Below are positions 1-8,113 of a stretch of DNA of 64,000 nucleotides, in pieces. Under the pieces are notes generated by a model that saw nothing but the letters and a program-made list of their open reading frames with translations, did no database searches and was not told the DNA's origin. The stretch covers positions 2,071,001 through 2,135,000 of the forward strand of contig NZ_CP040021.1 in NCBI RefSeq assembly GCF_005280275.1. Direction: 5' to 3'. A program made the translations under genes and the position numbers. Numbering within the stretch: position 1 is the first letter of the stretch; each line of letters opens with the position of its first letter. This DNA comes from Salinivibrio kushneri (GTDB lineage Bacteria; Pseudomonadota; Gammaproteobacteria; Enterobacterales; Vibrionaceae).

Positions 1-320
1 ATGCCACCCCGGTTGCCCATTACACGGTCCAAGGTAGCCAGCGACATGTGCGCGGGAATTAAGTCCATGTTTTCAAACTGCGTTTTGACGATAAGTGGCT
101 GCACCGTCTCTTTATTGACGGTCTGTAATTGAAACAAATCAAATAAGCTAGCGGGTAACTGCTCTGAATCAAAGTTCAAATAGGTCGAGAGCGAGGCGTG
201 TGGATCCGTATCCACCAGCAGGACACGTTTCTTACGCTCACTGATCAATCCTGCCAATGTCACCGTGGTGGTTGTCTTACCAACACCGCCCTTTTGGTTG
301 GCGATACTCCAGACTATCAA
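1..320 (-). CDS. parC: ParC, ParA-like ATPase for polar chemotaxis-array placement (3' part outside window)
   Basis: The visible N-terminal 106 residues begin IVWSIANQKGGVGKTTTTV, the deviant Walker A box of ParA/MinD ATPases, followed by LLVDTDPHASLS (Walker A' region). The start is a TTG at 318-320 with GGAG 7 bases upstream; no ATG fits the family N-terminus. It sits 10 bp downstream of cheB, the place where Vibrio species encode ParC (unrelated to topoisomerase IV ParC), the ATPase that places chemotaxis arrays at the old pole. Family assignment is seen in the sequence; the polar role comes from known Vibrio biology and gene position. The C-terminus, and presumably parP and cheW, lie outside the window. 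Confidence 0.88.
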   Translation of the reverse strand, partial: MIVWSIANQKGGVGKTTTTVTLAGLISERKKRVLLVDTDPHASLSTYLNFDSEQLPASLFDLFQLQTVNKETVQPLIVKTQFENMDLIPAHMSLATLDRVMGNRGG

Positions 321-330
321 GCCCCACTCC

Positions 331-1467
331 TTATTTTAAATTTAGCTCAACCAATATGCGTTCAGCGATCCTCTCCAGCGGTAAGTCTTCCGACGATATC
401 CCCGCTTTCGCCACGGCTTGCGGCATGCCATAAACCACGCAGCTTTCCTCATCTTGCGCCCAGATAGTGGCACCGGCGCTTTTTAGCATCCGCGCCCCTT
501 CTCGGCCATCCGCTCCCATCCCCGTTAACACCATGGACAATACTTTATCGCCATATATTTTGGCGGCAGAGCCAAAGGTCACATCAACACAGGGTTTGTA
601 ATTCATTCGCTCGCCGCCATCTAAAATTTTCAGGCGTGCGGCCCCCGGCCTGCCATCAATCATCATCTGCATCCCACCTGGCGCCAAGTACGCGTGCCCG
701 GGTTTGAGGGTGTCACCATCTTTCGCTTCAACGACCGTAATTTTGCTCAGCCCATTGAGGCGCTGTGCAAATGCCGATGTAAATGTCGCCGGCATGTGTT
801 GAATCAAAATAATCGGCAGCGGAAAGTTAGCGGGCAATTTGGTGAGTACTTTTTGCAGCGCAACAGGCCCCCCAGTCGACGTGCCAATTGCCATCACTTG
901 GTAACGTTTCCCTGTCGCGGTAAATCGCGCTGGCGCCTTGGACGACGAACTCGTCCCCACCGCGGGGCGTGACGCTGGGCGCGCGGGCGTACGTACACCG
1001 CCCGCTGGCGACGCTGTTTGCCCAGTACCGCTAGTGGACGCTGGACGTGTGGCGCGTCGAAGTAACGGCCGTTTACGCGCAATTTCGAGTACACGCTGTT
1101 GCAGTAAACTGGTCGCTTCTTCGCGGTTACGAGCAATATCCTCGAACTTTTTAGGAAGAAAGTCGAGCGCGCCGGCCTCAAGCGCATCCAACGTGGCTTT
1201 CGCCCCGTCATGCGTCAGCGATGAAAACATTAGAATCGGTGTTGGCGTTTGCGCCATGATTTGACGCACCGCCGAGATACCATCGAGTACTGGCATCTCC
1301 ACATCCATAGTGACAACATCTGGCTTCAGTTGCGCGGTTTTTTCTACAGCCTCTTTACCATTTACCGCGCTATCAATGACCTCCATTCTCGGGTCGGCAT
1401 TGATGATTTCACTCACGCGGCGACGGAAGAAGCTGGAGTCATCTACCACCAATACTTTTACTGCCAT
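331..1467 (-). CDS. cheB: Chemotaxis response regulator protein-glutamate methylesterase CheB
   Basis: 378 aa, usual CheB length. The N-terminal receiver (residues 1-120) has the acidic pair D9-D10, phospho-acceptor D55 in VTMDVEMP and the conserved lysine in LPKKF. A Pro/Ser/Thr-rich linker (about 135-180) leads to the methylesterase domain with the catalytic serine in GTSTGGP, histidine in IQHMP and aspartate in GMGADG. It demethylates or deamidates receptor glutamates, opposing CheR (encoded at 46.6 kb). It lies in the cheY-Z-A-B-parC string, 18 bp after cheA. Start ATG at 1467. Confidence 0.97.
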   Translation of the reverse strand: MAVKVLVVDDSSFFRRRVSEIINADPRMEVIDSAVNGKEAVEKTAQLKPDVVTMDVEMPVLDGISAVRQIMAQTPTPILMFSSLTHDGAKATLDALEAGALDFLPKKFEDIARNREEATSLLQQRVLEIARKRPLLRRATRPASTSGTGQTASPAGGVRTPARPASRPAVGTSSSSKAPARFTATGKRYQVMAIGTSTGGPVALQKVLTKLPANFPLPIILIQHMPATFTSAFAQRLNGLSKITVVEAKDGDTLKPGHAYLAPGGMQMMIDGRPGAARLKILDGGERMNYKPCVDVTFGSAAKIYGDKVLSMVLTGMGADGREGARMLKSAGATIWAQDEESCVVYGMPQAVAKAGISSEDLPLERIAERILVELNLK

Positions 1468-1485
1468 GGGCGTCCTTTTCTCAAA

Positions 1486-3747
1486 TTAACCTGCGTAGTG
1501 TTTCAACAGGTTGGGCACATCCAGAATTAATGCAATATGGCCATCACTGGTGATGGTGGCCCCTGCCATTCCGGGTGTTCCTTGAAGTAGTTCGTCAAGC
1601 GGCTTGATGACCACTTCCTCTTGACCAAACAAGGTGTCTACTACAAACGCAATGCGTTGATGCGCGATTTGCACGATCACCACGTGGCCTTTGGTTTTAT
1701 CGATATCGGTTGCGCTTCTGCACAGCCAATCTTGCAAGAAGAAAATCGGGATGGCTTTGTCTCGAACAATCAAGGTAAGCTGCCCATCCACCGTGTTGGT
1801 TTTGGACATGTCCAAGCTGATAATTTCACTGACATTCGACAGCGGGAAGGCAAACGGATTTTCACCAACGCCTACCATCAAGGTTGGCAATATTGCCAGC
1901 GTCAATGGCACCTTGATTTCCAGGACTGTCCCTCGACCTAACTCAGAGTCGATATTAATAGAACCGTTGAGCTTGGTGATGCCAGTTTTAACCACATCCA
2001 TCCCCACACCCCGGCCAGAGATATCAGAGACTTCTGTTTTGGTCGAGAACCCGGGCGCAAAAATCAGGTTGTAGGCTTCATTATTCGTGAGGCGTGCCGC
2101 CGCTTCTGCATCAAGTACACCGCGCTCAACCGCGATGCTCTTTAACTTCTCAGCATCCATGCCTCCGCCATCATCAGCGATGGTGAGAAGAATATGGTCC
2201 CCTTCCTGCGACGCTTTTAGGGTGATAGTACCGACTCGAGGTTTGCCTGCTTTCTCGCGTTCATCAGGCATTTCAATACCGTGATCCACCGAGTTACGTA
2301 CTAAGTGGACCATAGGATCCGCTAGGGCCTCGACCAGGTTTTTATCTAGGTCGGTCTCTTCGCCCTGCATTTCCAAGACAATTTCTTTTTCCAAGCTACG
2401 CGATAAATCACGCACCACTCGGGGAAAGCGGCCAAATACTTTTTTGATTGGCTGCATACGCGTTTTCATCACCGCGCCTTGCAAGTCGGCGGTGACCACG
2501 TCTAGGTTGGTGACCGCTTTGGCCATGCTTTCATCGTTACTGCTTTGGCCCAGACTCACTAAGCGGTTACGCACCAATACCAATTCACCGACCATATTCA
2601 TAATGCCGTCAAGCGTGGAGGTATTGACTCGCACGGTTTGCTCTTGCTGAGGCGCGGCTGGTGGCTTTTTCTCTGGCGCTTTTTCTGCCGCCGCAGGGGC
2701 TTTGCCGCCCGCGCCTGCACTTTTCGGTGTGCTTTCTTTGGCTGGTTCTGGCTTGCTCGCTTTTTTAGCTGGGGCGGCAGGTTCAGGTTTAGGCTCAGGC
2801 TTAGCTTGCGCATCTACCTTGTCGGCATCCGCTTTCGCTTTATCCGCCTCAGCGGCGGGCCCTTTGCCTTTACCATGCAAATCATCCAAGAGCTTTTCGA
2901 ACTCGTCATCATCAATCAGCTCATCACTACCTGACTGTGATGCCGACGTTGACGCATCAGACGCCGCGGGGGCCGCGGGGGCCGATTCCTCTCCCTCACT
3001 TGGCGAGGCAGCAGGCCCTTTACCTGCACCGTGCAAGTCATCTAGCAGCTTTTCGAACTCATCGTCGGTAATATCGCCGCTGTCAGCCTCGGTACTTTCT
3101 ACCACTTCAGGCTTTTCTGATGATTGGGTGTCAGACGCTGTGGGGGCTTTTCCCTCACCATGGAGCTGATCGAGCAGTTTGTCGAATTCATCTTGGGTGA
3201 TCTCATCCACGGAGTCGCCACTGATCGCACCGTCATCCTGACTCGCTGCGTCACTGGCGGGCGTCTCAGGTTCTGGCTCGGGATCGGGTTCAGGGGCCGG
3301 TTCTGGCTCAGGATCGGGTTCAGGGGCTGACGCTTCTGCCGCCGCTTCATCTTCACTGGCAGGCTTGGCATAGCGGTGAAGTGCTTCGAGCAAGGCACCA
3401 TCGGCTGGCACAGGCTCTTCGCGATTTTGTACCGCAGCGAATTGATCATTCACGGTATCCAGTGCCTGCAAAATGGTATCCATCACATCCGATGTCAACT
3501 CACGTCCGTGATTACGCAAGTTATCAAAGACGTTTTCAGCACCGTGGCACGTATCGACCAACGCATTTAAGCCAAGAAAGCCCGCGCCACCTTTTACGGT
3601 GTGGAAGCCGCGAAAAATACTGTTTAGTAAGTCTGCGTCATCAGGGGCACGCTCCAAATCGACCAGCTGCTCAGACATCTGCTCGAGGATCTCTCCCGCT
3701 TCAATCAAAAAGTCCTGAAGGATTTCTTCATCCATCTCAAAGCTCAT
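1486..3747 (-). CDS. cheA: Chemotaxis histidine kinase CheA
   Basis: 753 aa. P1 Hpt domain with phospho-acceptor H49 in FRGFHTVKGGAGF; P3 dimerisation from about residue 372; P4 ATPase with the N-box in LVRNSVDHGI and glycine boxes; C-terminal CheW-like P5. It autophosphorylates and feeds CheY and CheB. Between P1 and P3 lies an approximately 240-residue low-complexity linker rich in E, P, A and D. It carries three copies of a DEFEKLLDDLHG-GKG motif near residues 184, 227 and 279, in place of an obvious P2 domain. In Vibrio the CheA linker holds a localisation domain bound by ParP; I infer these copies correspond to it. Confidence 0.97.
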   Translation of the reverse strand: MSFEMDEEILQDFLIEAGEILEQMSEQLVDLERAPDDADLLNSIFRGFHTVKGGAGFLGLNALVDTCHGAENVFDNLRNHGRELTSDVMDTILQALDTVNDQFAAVQNREEPVPADGALLEALHRYAKPASEDEAAAEASAPEPDPEPEPAPEPDPEPEPETPASDAASQDDGAISGDSVDEITQDEFDKLLDQLHGEGKAPTASDTQSSEKPEVVESTEADSGDITDDEFEKLLDDLHGAGKGPAASPSEGEESAPAAPAASDASTSASQSGSDELIDDDEFEKLLDDLHGKGKGPAAEADKAKADADKVDAQAKPEPKPEPAAPAKKASKPEPAKESTPKSAGAGGKAPAAAEKAPEKKPPAAPQQEQTVRVNTSTLDGIMNMVGELVLVRNRLVSLGQSSNDESMAKAVTNLDVVTADLQGAVMKTRMQPIKKVFGRFPRVVRDLSRSLEKEIVLEMQGEETDLDKNLVEALADPMVHLVRNSVDHGIEMPDEREKAGKPRVGTITLKASQEGDHILLTIADDGGGMDAEKLKSIAVERGVLDAEAAARLTNNEAYNLIFAPGFSTKTEVSDISGRGVGMDVVKTGITKLNGSINIDSELGRGTVLEIKVPLTLAILPTLMVGVGENPFAFPLSNVSEIISLDMSKTNTVDGQLTLIVRDKAIPIFFLQDWLCRSATDIDKTKGHVVIVQIAHQRIAFVVDTLFGQEEVVIKPLDELLQGTPGMAGATITSDGHIALILDVPNLLKHYAG
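2850..3200 (-). repeat. Triplicated LLDDLHG motif within the CheA linker
   Basis: Three copies of the peptide D-E-F-[DE]-K-L-L-D-[DQ]-L-H-G-x-G-K-[GA]-P occur at CheA residues about 184-202, 227-246 and 279-299, spaced 43-52 residues apart by Ala/Ser/Glu-rich sequence. Copies 2 and 3 are nearly identical and copy 1 is more diverged. The surroundings are predicted unstructured, so the motifs look like short linear binding elements rather than domains. Confidence 0.85.
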
Positions 3748-3756
3748 AGCGCACCT

Positions 3757-4491
3757 CTAAAAACCCAAACTCGATAATAAATCGTCAACATCATCTTGGC
3801 TGTGAACCACGTCATCGCGCTCTTCAGGGTGAATCACAGGACCCTCAGGGGCTGACTTATCGGTGGTATCATCTACTTTTTTCGCCGATGCTGCGTCAAT
3901 CGCAGCGCTCTCCATGCCAAAGGCCGTCAGTATTTCAACCAGCTGTTGCTCAACTTCTTGCACCAATTCAATCACGCGCCGAATCACTTGGCCGGTTAAG
4001 TCTTGAAAGTCTTGTGCCATGAGGATTTCAGTCAGGTGCGCGTGCAATTCCGTCGCGCCCCCTTCTACTTGGGTCAAGAGTTCGTCAATGTTGTGGCACA
4101 ATGACTTGAACTCATCCAAGGCAATCTCACCGCGCATCAGGCTGTTCCAGTTGGGACGAACGGCTTGCAAGTTGTCTTGTAGCTCGCTCGCGATTGGCAT
4201 GGTTCGTTCAACCGAATCCATGGTTTTGTTGGCGGCCAATTCGGTTTTCTGCATGACATACGTGAGCCTGTCGCGAGCGTCAGGGATATCCACGTTGGCC
4301 AAATCACTCACTCTAGGATCCAAACGAAAGTCAGTAATCGAGTCATGTAATTGGCGGGTGAGCTTTCCCACTTCATTAAACAGTGGGTCACGCGCTTCTT
4401 TCGCTATCTCGGTAAGAAGCGTATTAGCGTTATCTTGCTCTCCGTTTTCAAGATACGCGACCAATTGTTTCGCTTGGTCCAGATTGATCAT
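3757..4491 (-). CDS. cheZ: Protein phosphatase CheZ
   Basis: 244 aa. It has long helical heptad-rich segments, including the QDFQDLTGQVIRRVIELV region that carries the catalytic glutamine of CheZ (the Q in MAQDFQDLTGQ). The acidic C-terminal tail ends DDVDDLLSSLGF, the amphipathic peptide that binds CheY. It dephosphorylates CheY-P to end the tumble or reversal signal. It lies 30 bp after cheY and 9 bp before cheA, in one operon. Start ATG at 4491. Confidence 0.96.
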   Translation of the reverse strand: MINLDQAKQLVAYLENGEQDNANTLLTEIAKEARDPLFNEVGKLTRQLHDSITDFRLDPRVSDLANVDIPDARDRLTYVMQKTELAANKTMDSVERTMPIASELQDNLQAVRPNWNSLMRGEIALDEFKSLCHNIDELLTQVEGGATELHAHLTEILMAQDFQDLTGQVIRRVIELVQEVEQQLVEILTAFGMESAAIDAASAKKVDDTTDKSAPEGPVIHPEERDDVVHSQDDVDDLLSSLGF

Positions 4492-4521
4492 GGCGGTTCC
4501 TTCTTACTGTGCGCTTACTGT

Positions 4522-4902
4522 TTACATACGCTCGAAAATTTTGTCGAGCTTCTCTTTCAACGTAGCGGCAGTAAAAGGTTTAACAATGTAACCATTCACC
4601 CCTGCTTGCGCGGCTTCTACAATCTGCTCGCGCTTCGCCTCAGCGGTGATCATCAATACAGGCAGGTGCTTAAGATCGCCGTCTTTACGGATTTCTTTAA
4701 GCAAATCGATCCCCTGCATACCAGGCATATTCCAATCGGTCACGACAAAATCAATACCGCCTTTTTTGAGGATTGGCAGCGCGGTTAAGCCGTCATCCGC
4801 TTCAACGGTATTGTTGAAACCTAAGTCACGAAGAAGATTCTTTACGATACGGCGCATTGTTGAAAAATCATCAACAACGAGAATTTTCATGTTTTTATCC
4901 AA
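4522..4902 (-). CDS. cheY: Chemotaxis response regulator CheY
   Basis: 126 aa single receiver domain with acidic residues D11-D12, phospho-acceptor D56 in VTDWNMPG, the TAEAKRE segment and the conserved lysine in VKPFTA. It matches the Vibrio CheY that binds FliM. A TTG start at 4902 is preferred because GGAGG lies 5 bases upstream, whereas the internal ATG at 4890 would be 17 bases from it. It follows fliA by 43 bp. Confidence 0.95.
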   Translation of the reverse strand: MDKNMKILVVDDFSTMRRIVKNLLRDLGFNNTVEADDGLTALPILKKGGIDFVVTDWNMPGMQGIDLLKEIRKDGDLKHLPVLMITAEAKREQIVEAAQAGVNGYIVKPFTAATLKEKLDKIFERM

Positions 4903-4945
4903 GGTTGCCTCCGGTGAGGTCTCGTTTTATTGTCGAAACAGTTAC

Positions 4946-5671
4946 TTACTCACTATGCCAAGCGGATAGCTTAGCTCTCAAACGTTGCGTAGCCTGACTT
5001 TGAATCTGACAGACCCGGGATTCGCTGACCCCTATCACTGCGCCTATCTCTTTGAGGTTTAATTCCTCATCATAATAAAGAGATAGCACTAGTGCCTCTC
5101 TTTCAGGAAGACTTTTGATCGCCGCCGCTAACGCAGCTTTGAAACTGTCTTCCGCAACACCCTGAAAGGGAGTGTTGTCGTTACGATGGCTCTCTGTTGT
5201 GAATGCATCTTCAGAGACGCCCAGATCATCCATCCCGATCAAACGCCCACAGTTTACATCGTTAAGCGCCTGATGATACTGCTCTAAGCTCATATCAAGC
5301 TTTTCAGCCACCTCCACGTCGGTTGGATCCCGACCTAACGCTTTTTCTAGTGATGCGATGGCATCACTGATTGAACGACTCGCCTTGTGGACAGACCGTG
5401 GCACCCAGTCACCGCGGCGCATATCATCCAGCATAGCACCGCGAATTCGAATACCGGCATAAGTTTCAAAACTCGCCCCTTTAGAAGGGTCATAATTTTG
5501 CTGTGCCTCAAGGAGGCCGACCATACCAGCTTGGATCAAATCTTCTACTTGAACACTCGGTGGCAAGCGCCCCATCAAGTGATGCGCGATGCGCTTGACC
5601 AAACTCGAATAACGCTCAAGTACCGCTTGGCGATCTGCCCCTGTGCGGCTATACGTGAGCGCTCTATTCAC
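4946..5671 (-). CDS. fliA: RNA polymerase sigma-28 factor FliA
   Basis: 241 aa. Region 2 includes VEDLIQAGMVGLLEAQ and the -10-reading stretch GIRIRGAMLDDMRRGDW. Region 3 follows. Region 4 helix-turn-helix ends in LKEIGAVIGVSESRVCQIQ. It directs transcription of late genes (flagellin, flgMN, flgOP here) once FlgM is exported. The start is GTG at 5671, overlapping the flhG stop by 8 bp, which implies translational coupling. Matching sigma-28 promoters are present in this window. Confidence 0.97.
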   Translation of the reverse strand: MNRALTYSRTGADRQAVLERYSSLVKRIAHHLMGRLPPSVQVEDLIQAGMVGLLEAQQNYDPSKGASFETYAGIRIRGAMLDDMRRGDWVPRSVHKASRSISDAIASLEKALGRDPTDVEVAEKLDMSLEQYHQALNDVNCGRLIGMDDLGVSEDAFTTESHRNDNTPFQGVAEDSFKAALAAAIKSLPEREALVLSLYYDEELNLKEIGAVIGVSESRVCQIQSQATQRLRAKLSAWHSE

Positions 5672-6551
5672 GAATTAACTCTCCTGCGTCATCATTTTTG
5701 ATCAGCAACCGCTCAACAAAAAACTCCAGATGGCCTCCCGGATTTCGCGGCACCGGCCAGGTCAGCGCTTTGTTCGCCAACGCACTCATCGCCAATGATG
5801 CGGGCGAGCGAGGAAATGCGTCAATGACAACTTTTTGTTTTCTCACTGCTTGCCTCACCCTTTCGTCAACGGGAACACATGCTACTAATTCTAGATTAGC
5901 ATTGAGAAACCTTTCAGTGACTCGCGTTAATTTTGTGAACAAGTCTCGTCCTTCACGGTAGCTTCTGACCATATTTGCAACAACTTTAAAGCGTGTCACA
6001 CCATGCTCACGGCTGAGTACTTTAATCAATGCATACGCATCAGTAATTGATGTAGGTTCATCACAGACCACAATGACGACATCTTGTGCGGCGCGCGAAA
6101 AGCTCAGTACCATGTCTGAAATCCCCGCGGCAGTATCCACTAAGAGTACATCAACCTCTTCTTCGAGTGTACCAAAAGCGCGAATTAAACCAGCATGTTG
6201 CGCCGGTGTTAGCTCTGTCATACCTTGAAGACCAGACGATGCAGGTACGATTTTCATACCGTGCGGACCTTCGAGAATAATATCTTTCAGATCACAGACG
6301 CCTTGAAGCACATGAGACAGATTCTTACCCGCTCTTAGGCCAAGTAACACATCCACATTGGCGAGACCAAGGTCGGCATCTAGCACCATGACCTTTTTAC
6401 CTTGGCGGGCCATAGACGCGGCCATTCCCAGTGTGACATTGGTTTTCCCTACGCCACCTTTTCCCCCGGTTACGGTAATAACCTTGGTGCGTGACGGATT
6501 GGTTAAACGGCGCAGGCCGCTTGCTTGATCTTGCATGCTTGTCTCAATCAT
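5664..6551 (-). CDS. flhG: Flagellar number regulator FlhG (FleN), MinD-like ATPase
   Basis: 295 aa from the ATG at 6551, which overlaps the flhF stop codon (ATGATTGA) and gives the family length; a longer upstream reading would duplicate flhF-coding DNA. N-terminal DQASGLR (residues 8-14) is the FlhF-GTPase-activating motif. The deviant Walker A is GKGGVGKT (30-37), followed by LDADLGLANVD. It restrains flagellar number to one at the pole by antagonising FlhF and, in Vibrio, FlrA-type activation. Lies between flhF and fliA. Confidence 0.96.
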   Translation of the reverse strand: MIETSMQDQASGLRRLTNPSRTKVITVTGGKGGVGKTNVTLGMAASMARQGKKVMVLDADLGLANVDVLLGLRAGKNLSHVLQGVCDLKDIILEGPHGMKIVPASSGLQGMTELTPAQHAGLIRAFGTLEEEVDVLLVDTAAGISDMVLSFSRAAQDVVIVVCDEPTSITDAYALIKVLSREHGVTRFKVVANMVRSYREGRDLFTKLTRVTERFLNANLELVACVPVDERVRQAVRKQKVVIDAFPRSPASLAMSALANKALTWPVPRNPGGHLEFFVERLLIKNDDAGELIRE

Positions 6552-8088
6552 AAAAGTCCGCCCCATTCGACTCTGGGACATCACTGTTCCAGAAGTGACT
6601 GTGCTGATCCGCACCTGATTCCAACATGTCGCTGGCTTTTGCAACCAGGAACTGTCCCGTGGCTTGGCGGATATCTTCCGGCACACGTTGCCCGTCGGCT
6701 AAATAGGCCACAGGCAGGGCATTTTCGATGGTGACACACAACAGTTCACCGAGGCTGAGCGATTCATCGAGTTTGGTCAGAACACATCCCGATAACGGGA
6801 TACGGCGAAAATGTTCAATGGTTTCTTGTAAAACGCGGCGTTGTGACGTCGCTGGTAACACCAGCAGGCTACGGATATGGGAGCCACTGTTTTGCATCAG
6901 GGTATCGAGCTGTTCCGACAAGCGAAGATCACGCTGCCCCATTCCAGCGGTATCTAGCAATATCAAGCGTCTATGACGCAGCTGATAAAGGATGTCGGCA
7001 AGTTCATCAGCATCTTTAGCCACTTTAACAGGACAGCCAAGGATACGGCCGTATGTGGCTAACTGCTCATGGGCACCGATACGGAATGTGTCTGTGGTCA
7101 CCAAGGCAATATCTTCAGGGCCAAACTCCATCGCGGCTCGCGCCGCCAGCTTGGCAATCGTGGTGGTTTTTCCTACCCCAGTCGGACCCAGCAGTGCAAT
7201 CACCCCGCCAGTTTCTAGCATATTCTCATCAACCGTGATCACCTGATCCGCCACTAGGTCAAGGAGCGCTTGCCACGCCTCATTCGGTGGTGTCTCTTCT
7301 GGAATATAACAGGCCAATTGATCCGCTAGCTCGGACGAGAGTCCCATGCGCTCTAGGCGTTTGATGAGCATGGCGCGCAGCGGCTCTCGCCGCTCTACCT
7401 CTTGCCACATCAGCCCCGACAATTGATGCTCTAACAGGCTTCTAATGGAGGCCATTTCTTGACGCATTGCATCAATTTCTTGATGCGAAGCCTGAGATTG
7501 ACGCCCCTCAAACCGAGAGGGATCAAGCTTCGGTTTTGGTGGAGAAGCGGCCCCGCCATTGGGTTTGGTGGTGGTATTTTGCCAGTCCGAGCGGTTGTTG
7601 CTTTTTAGCTGGCGACGCGGCTCATAACCGCGCCCTAGCGCGGCAGGCCGATCGTCAGCCCCTGATGGCGATGAGCGCCGTGCTGGCTGCTTTTGTTGAC
7701 GTTGTAGCAAGGCGCTCAGCGAGTCAGCTTCTGTTTCTGGTTCGGCTGGCTGAGATTGTTCACGGTACTCGTCCAGCATCGCGGAAAAGCGAGGTGGGCG
7801 CTTAGTATGACTGTTTTGACGACTACCTGCCTGTTGCCGTTGACGCAGTTGCACTTGATCATCCGCCAGTTGGCGGTGCGCCTGAGAATAAGCCTGAGCA
7901 GATTGTTGCTGCGCGTTTGGGGCGGGCTTATCAGGCATTGGCTCTGTATCCGCATCAACCGCCGCGACAATTTCTACGCCGCCAGTCACTTTTTTGTTAG
8001 ACATGATCACCGCATCAGCGCCAAGTTCTTCTTTCACTTGGCTTAATGCTGCTCTCATATCCTTTGCAAAAAAACGTTTTATTTTCAA
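6544..8088 (-). CDS. flhF: Flagellar biosynthesis GTPase FlhF (SRP family)
   Basis: 514 aa. The N-terminal basic segment MKIKRFFAKDM is followed by a Gln/Ser/Pro-rich disordered B domain (about 45-200). The NG domain carries the G1 loop GPTGVGKTT (301-309), DTF in G2, DTAGMG in G3 and TKLDES in G4. It marks the cell pole for flagellar assembly and recruits FliF. Same operon as flhA upstream (25 bp) and flhG downstream (8-bp overlap). Confidence 0.97.
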   Translation of the reverse strand: MKIKRFFAKDMRAALSQVKEELGADAVIMSNKKVTGGVEIVAAVDADTEPMPDKPAPNAQQQSAQAYSQAHRQLADDQVQLRQRQQAGSRQNSHTKRPPRFSAMLDEYREQSQPAEPETEADSLSALLQRQQKQPARRSSPSGADDRPAALGRGYEPRRQLKSNNRSDWQNTTTKPNGGAASPPKPKLDPSRFEGRQSQASHQEIDAMRQEMASIRSLLEHQLSGLMWQEVERREPLRAMLIKRLERMGLSSELADQLACYIPEETPPNEAWQALLDLVADQVITVDENMLETGGVIALLGPTGVGKTTTIAKLAARAAMEFGPEDIALVTTDTFRIGAHEQLATYGRILGCPVKVAKDADELADILYQLRHRRLILLDTAGMGQRDLRLSEQLDTLMQNSGSHIRSLLVLPATSQRRVLQETIEHFRRIPLSGCVLTKLDESLSLGELLCVTIENALPVAYLADGQRVPEDIRQATGQFLVAKASDMLESGADQHSHFWNSDVPESNGADFYD

Positions 8089-8113
8089 AGCACTGCCCTA
8101 CTCATAAACGATG

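Noticed and set aside
2702-3169. 155-aa plus-strand reading frame over cheA
   Set aside because: Ala/Ser-rich mirror of the repetitive CheA linker; no ribosome site or promoter, and cheA fully explains the stretch.
3273-3330. Repeated DNA words (GGTTCTGGCTC...) resembling a repeat array
   Set aside because: Low-complexity Pro-Glu-Asp codons in the cheA linker, with no spacers, so not a CRISPR or regulatory array.
4019-4591. 190-aa plus-strand reading frame over cheZ and cheY
   Set aside because: Crosses two firmly identified genes in antisense, with no recognisable domain.
6552-6686. 45-residue N-terminal extension of FlhG
   Set aside because: It would sit in flhF-coding DNA, lacks family similarity, and the ATG overlapping the flhF stop gives the standard length.
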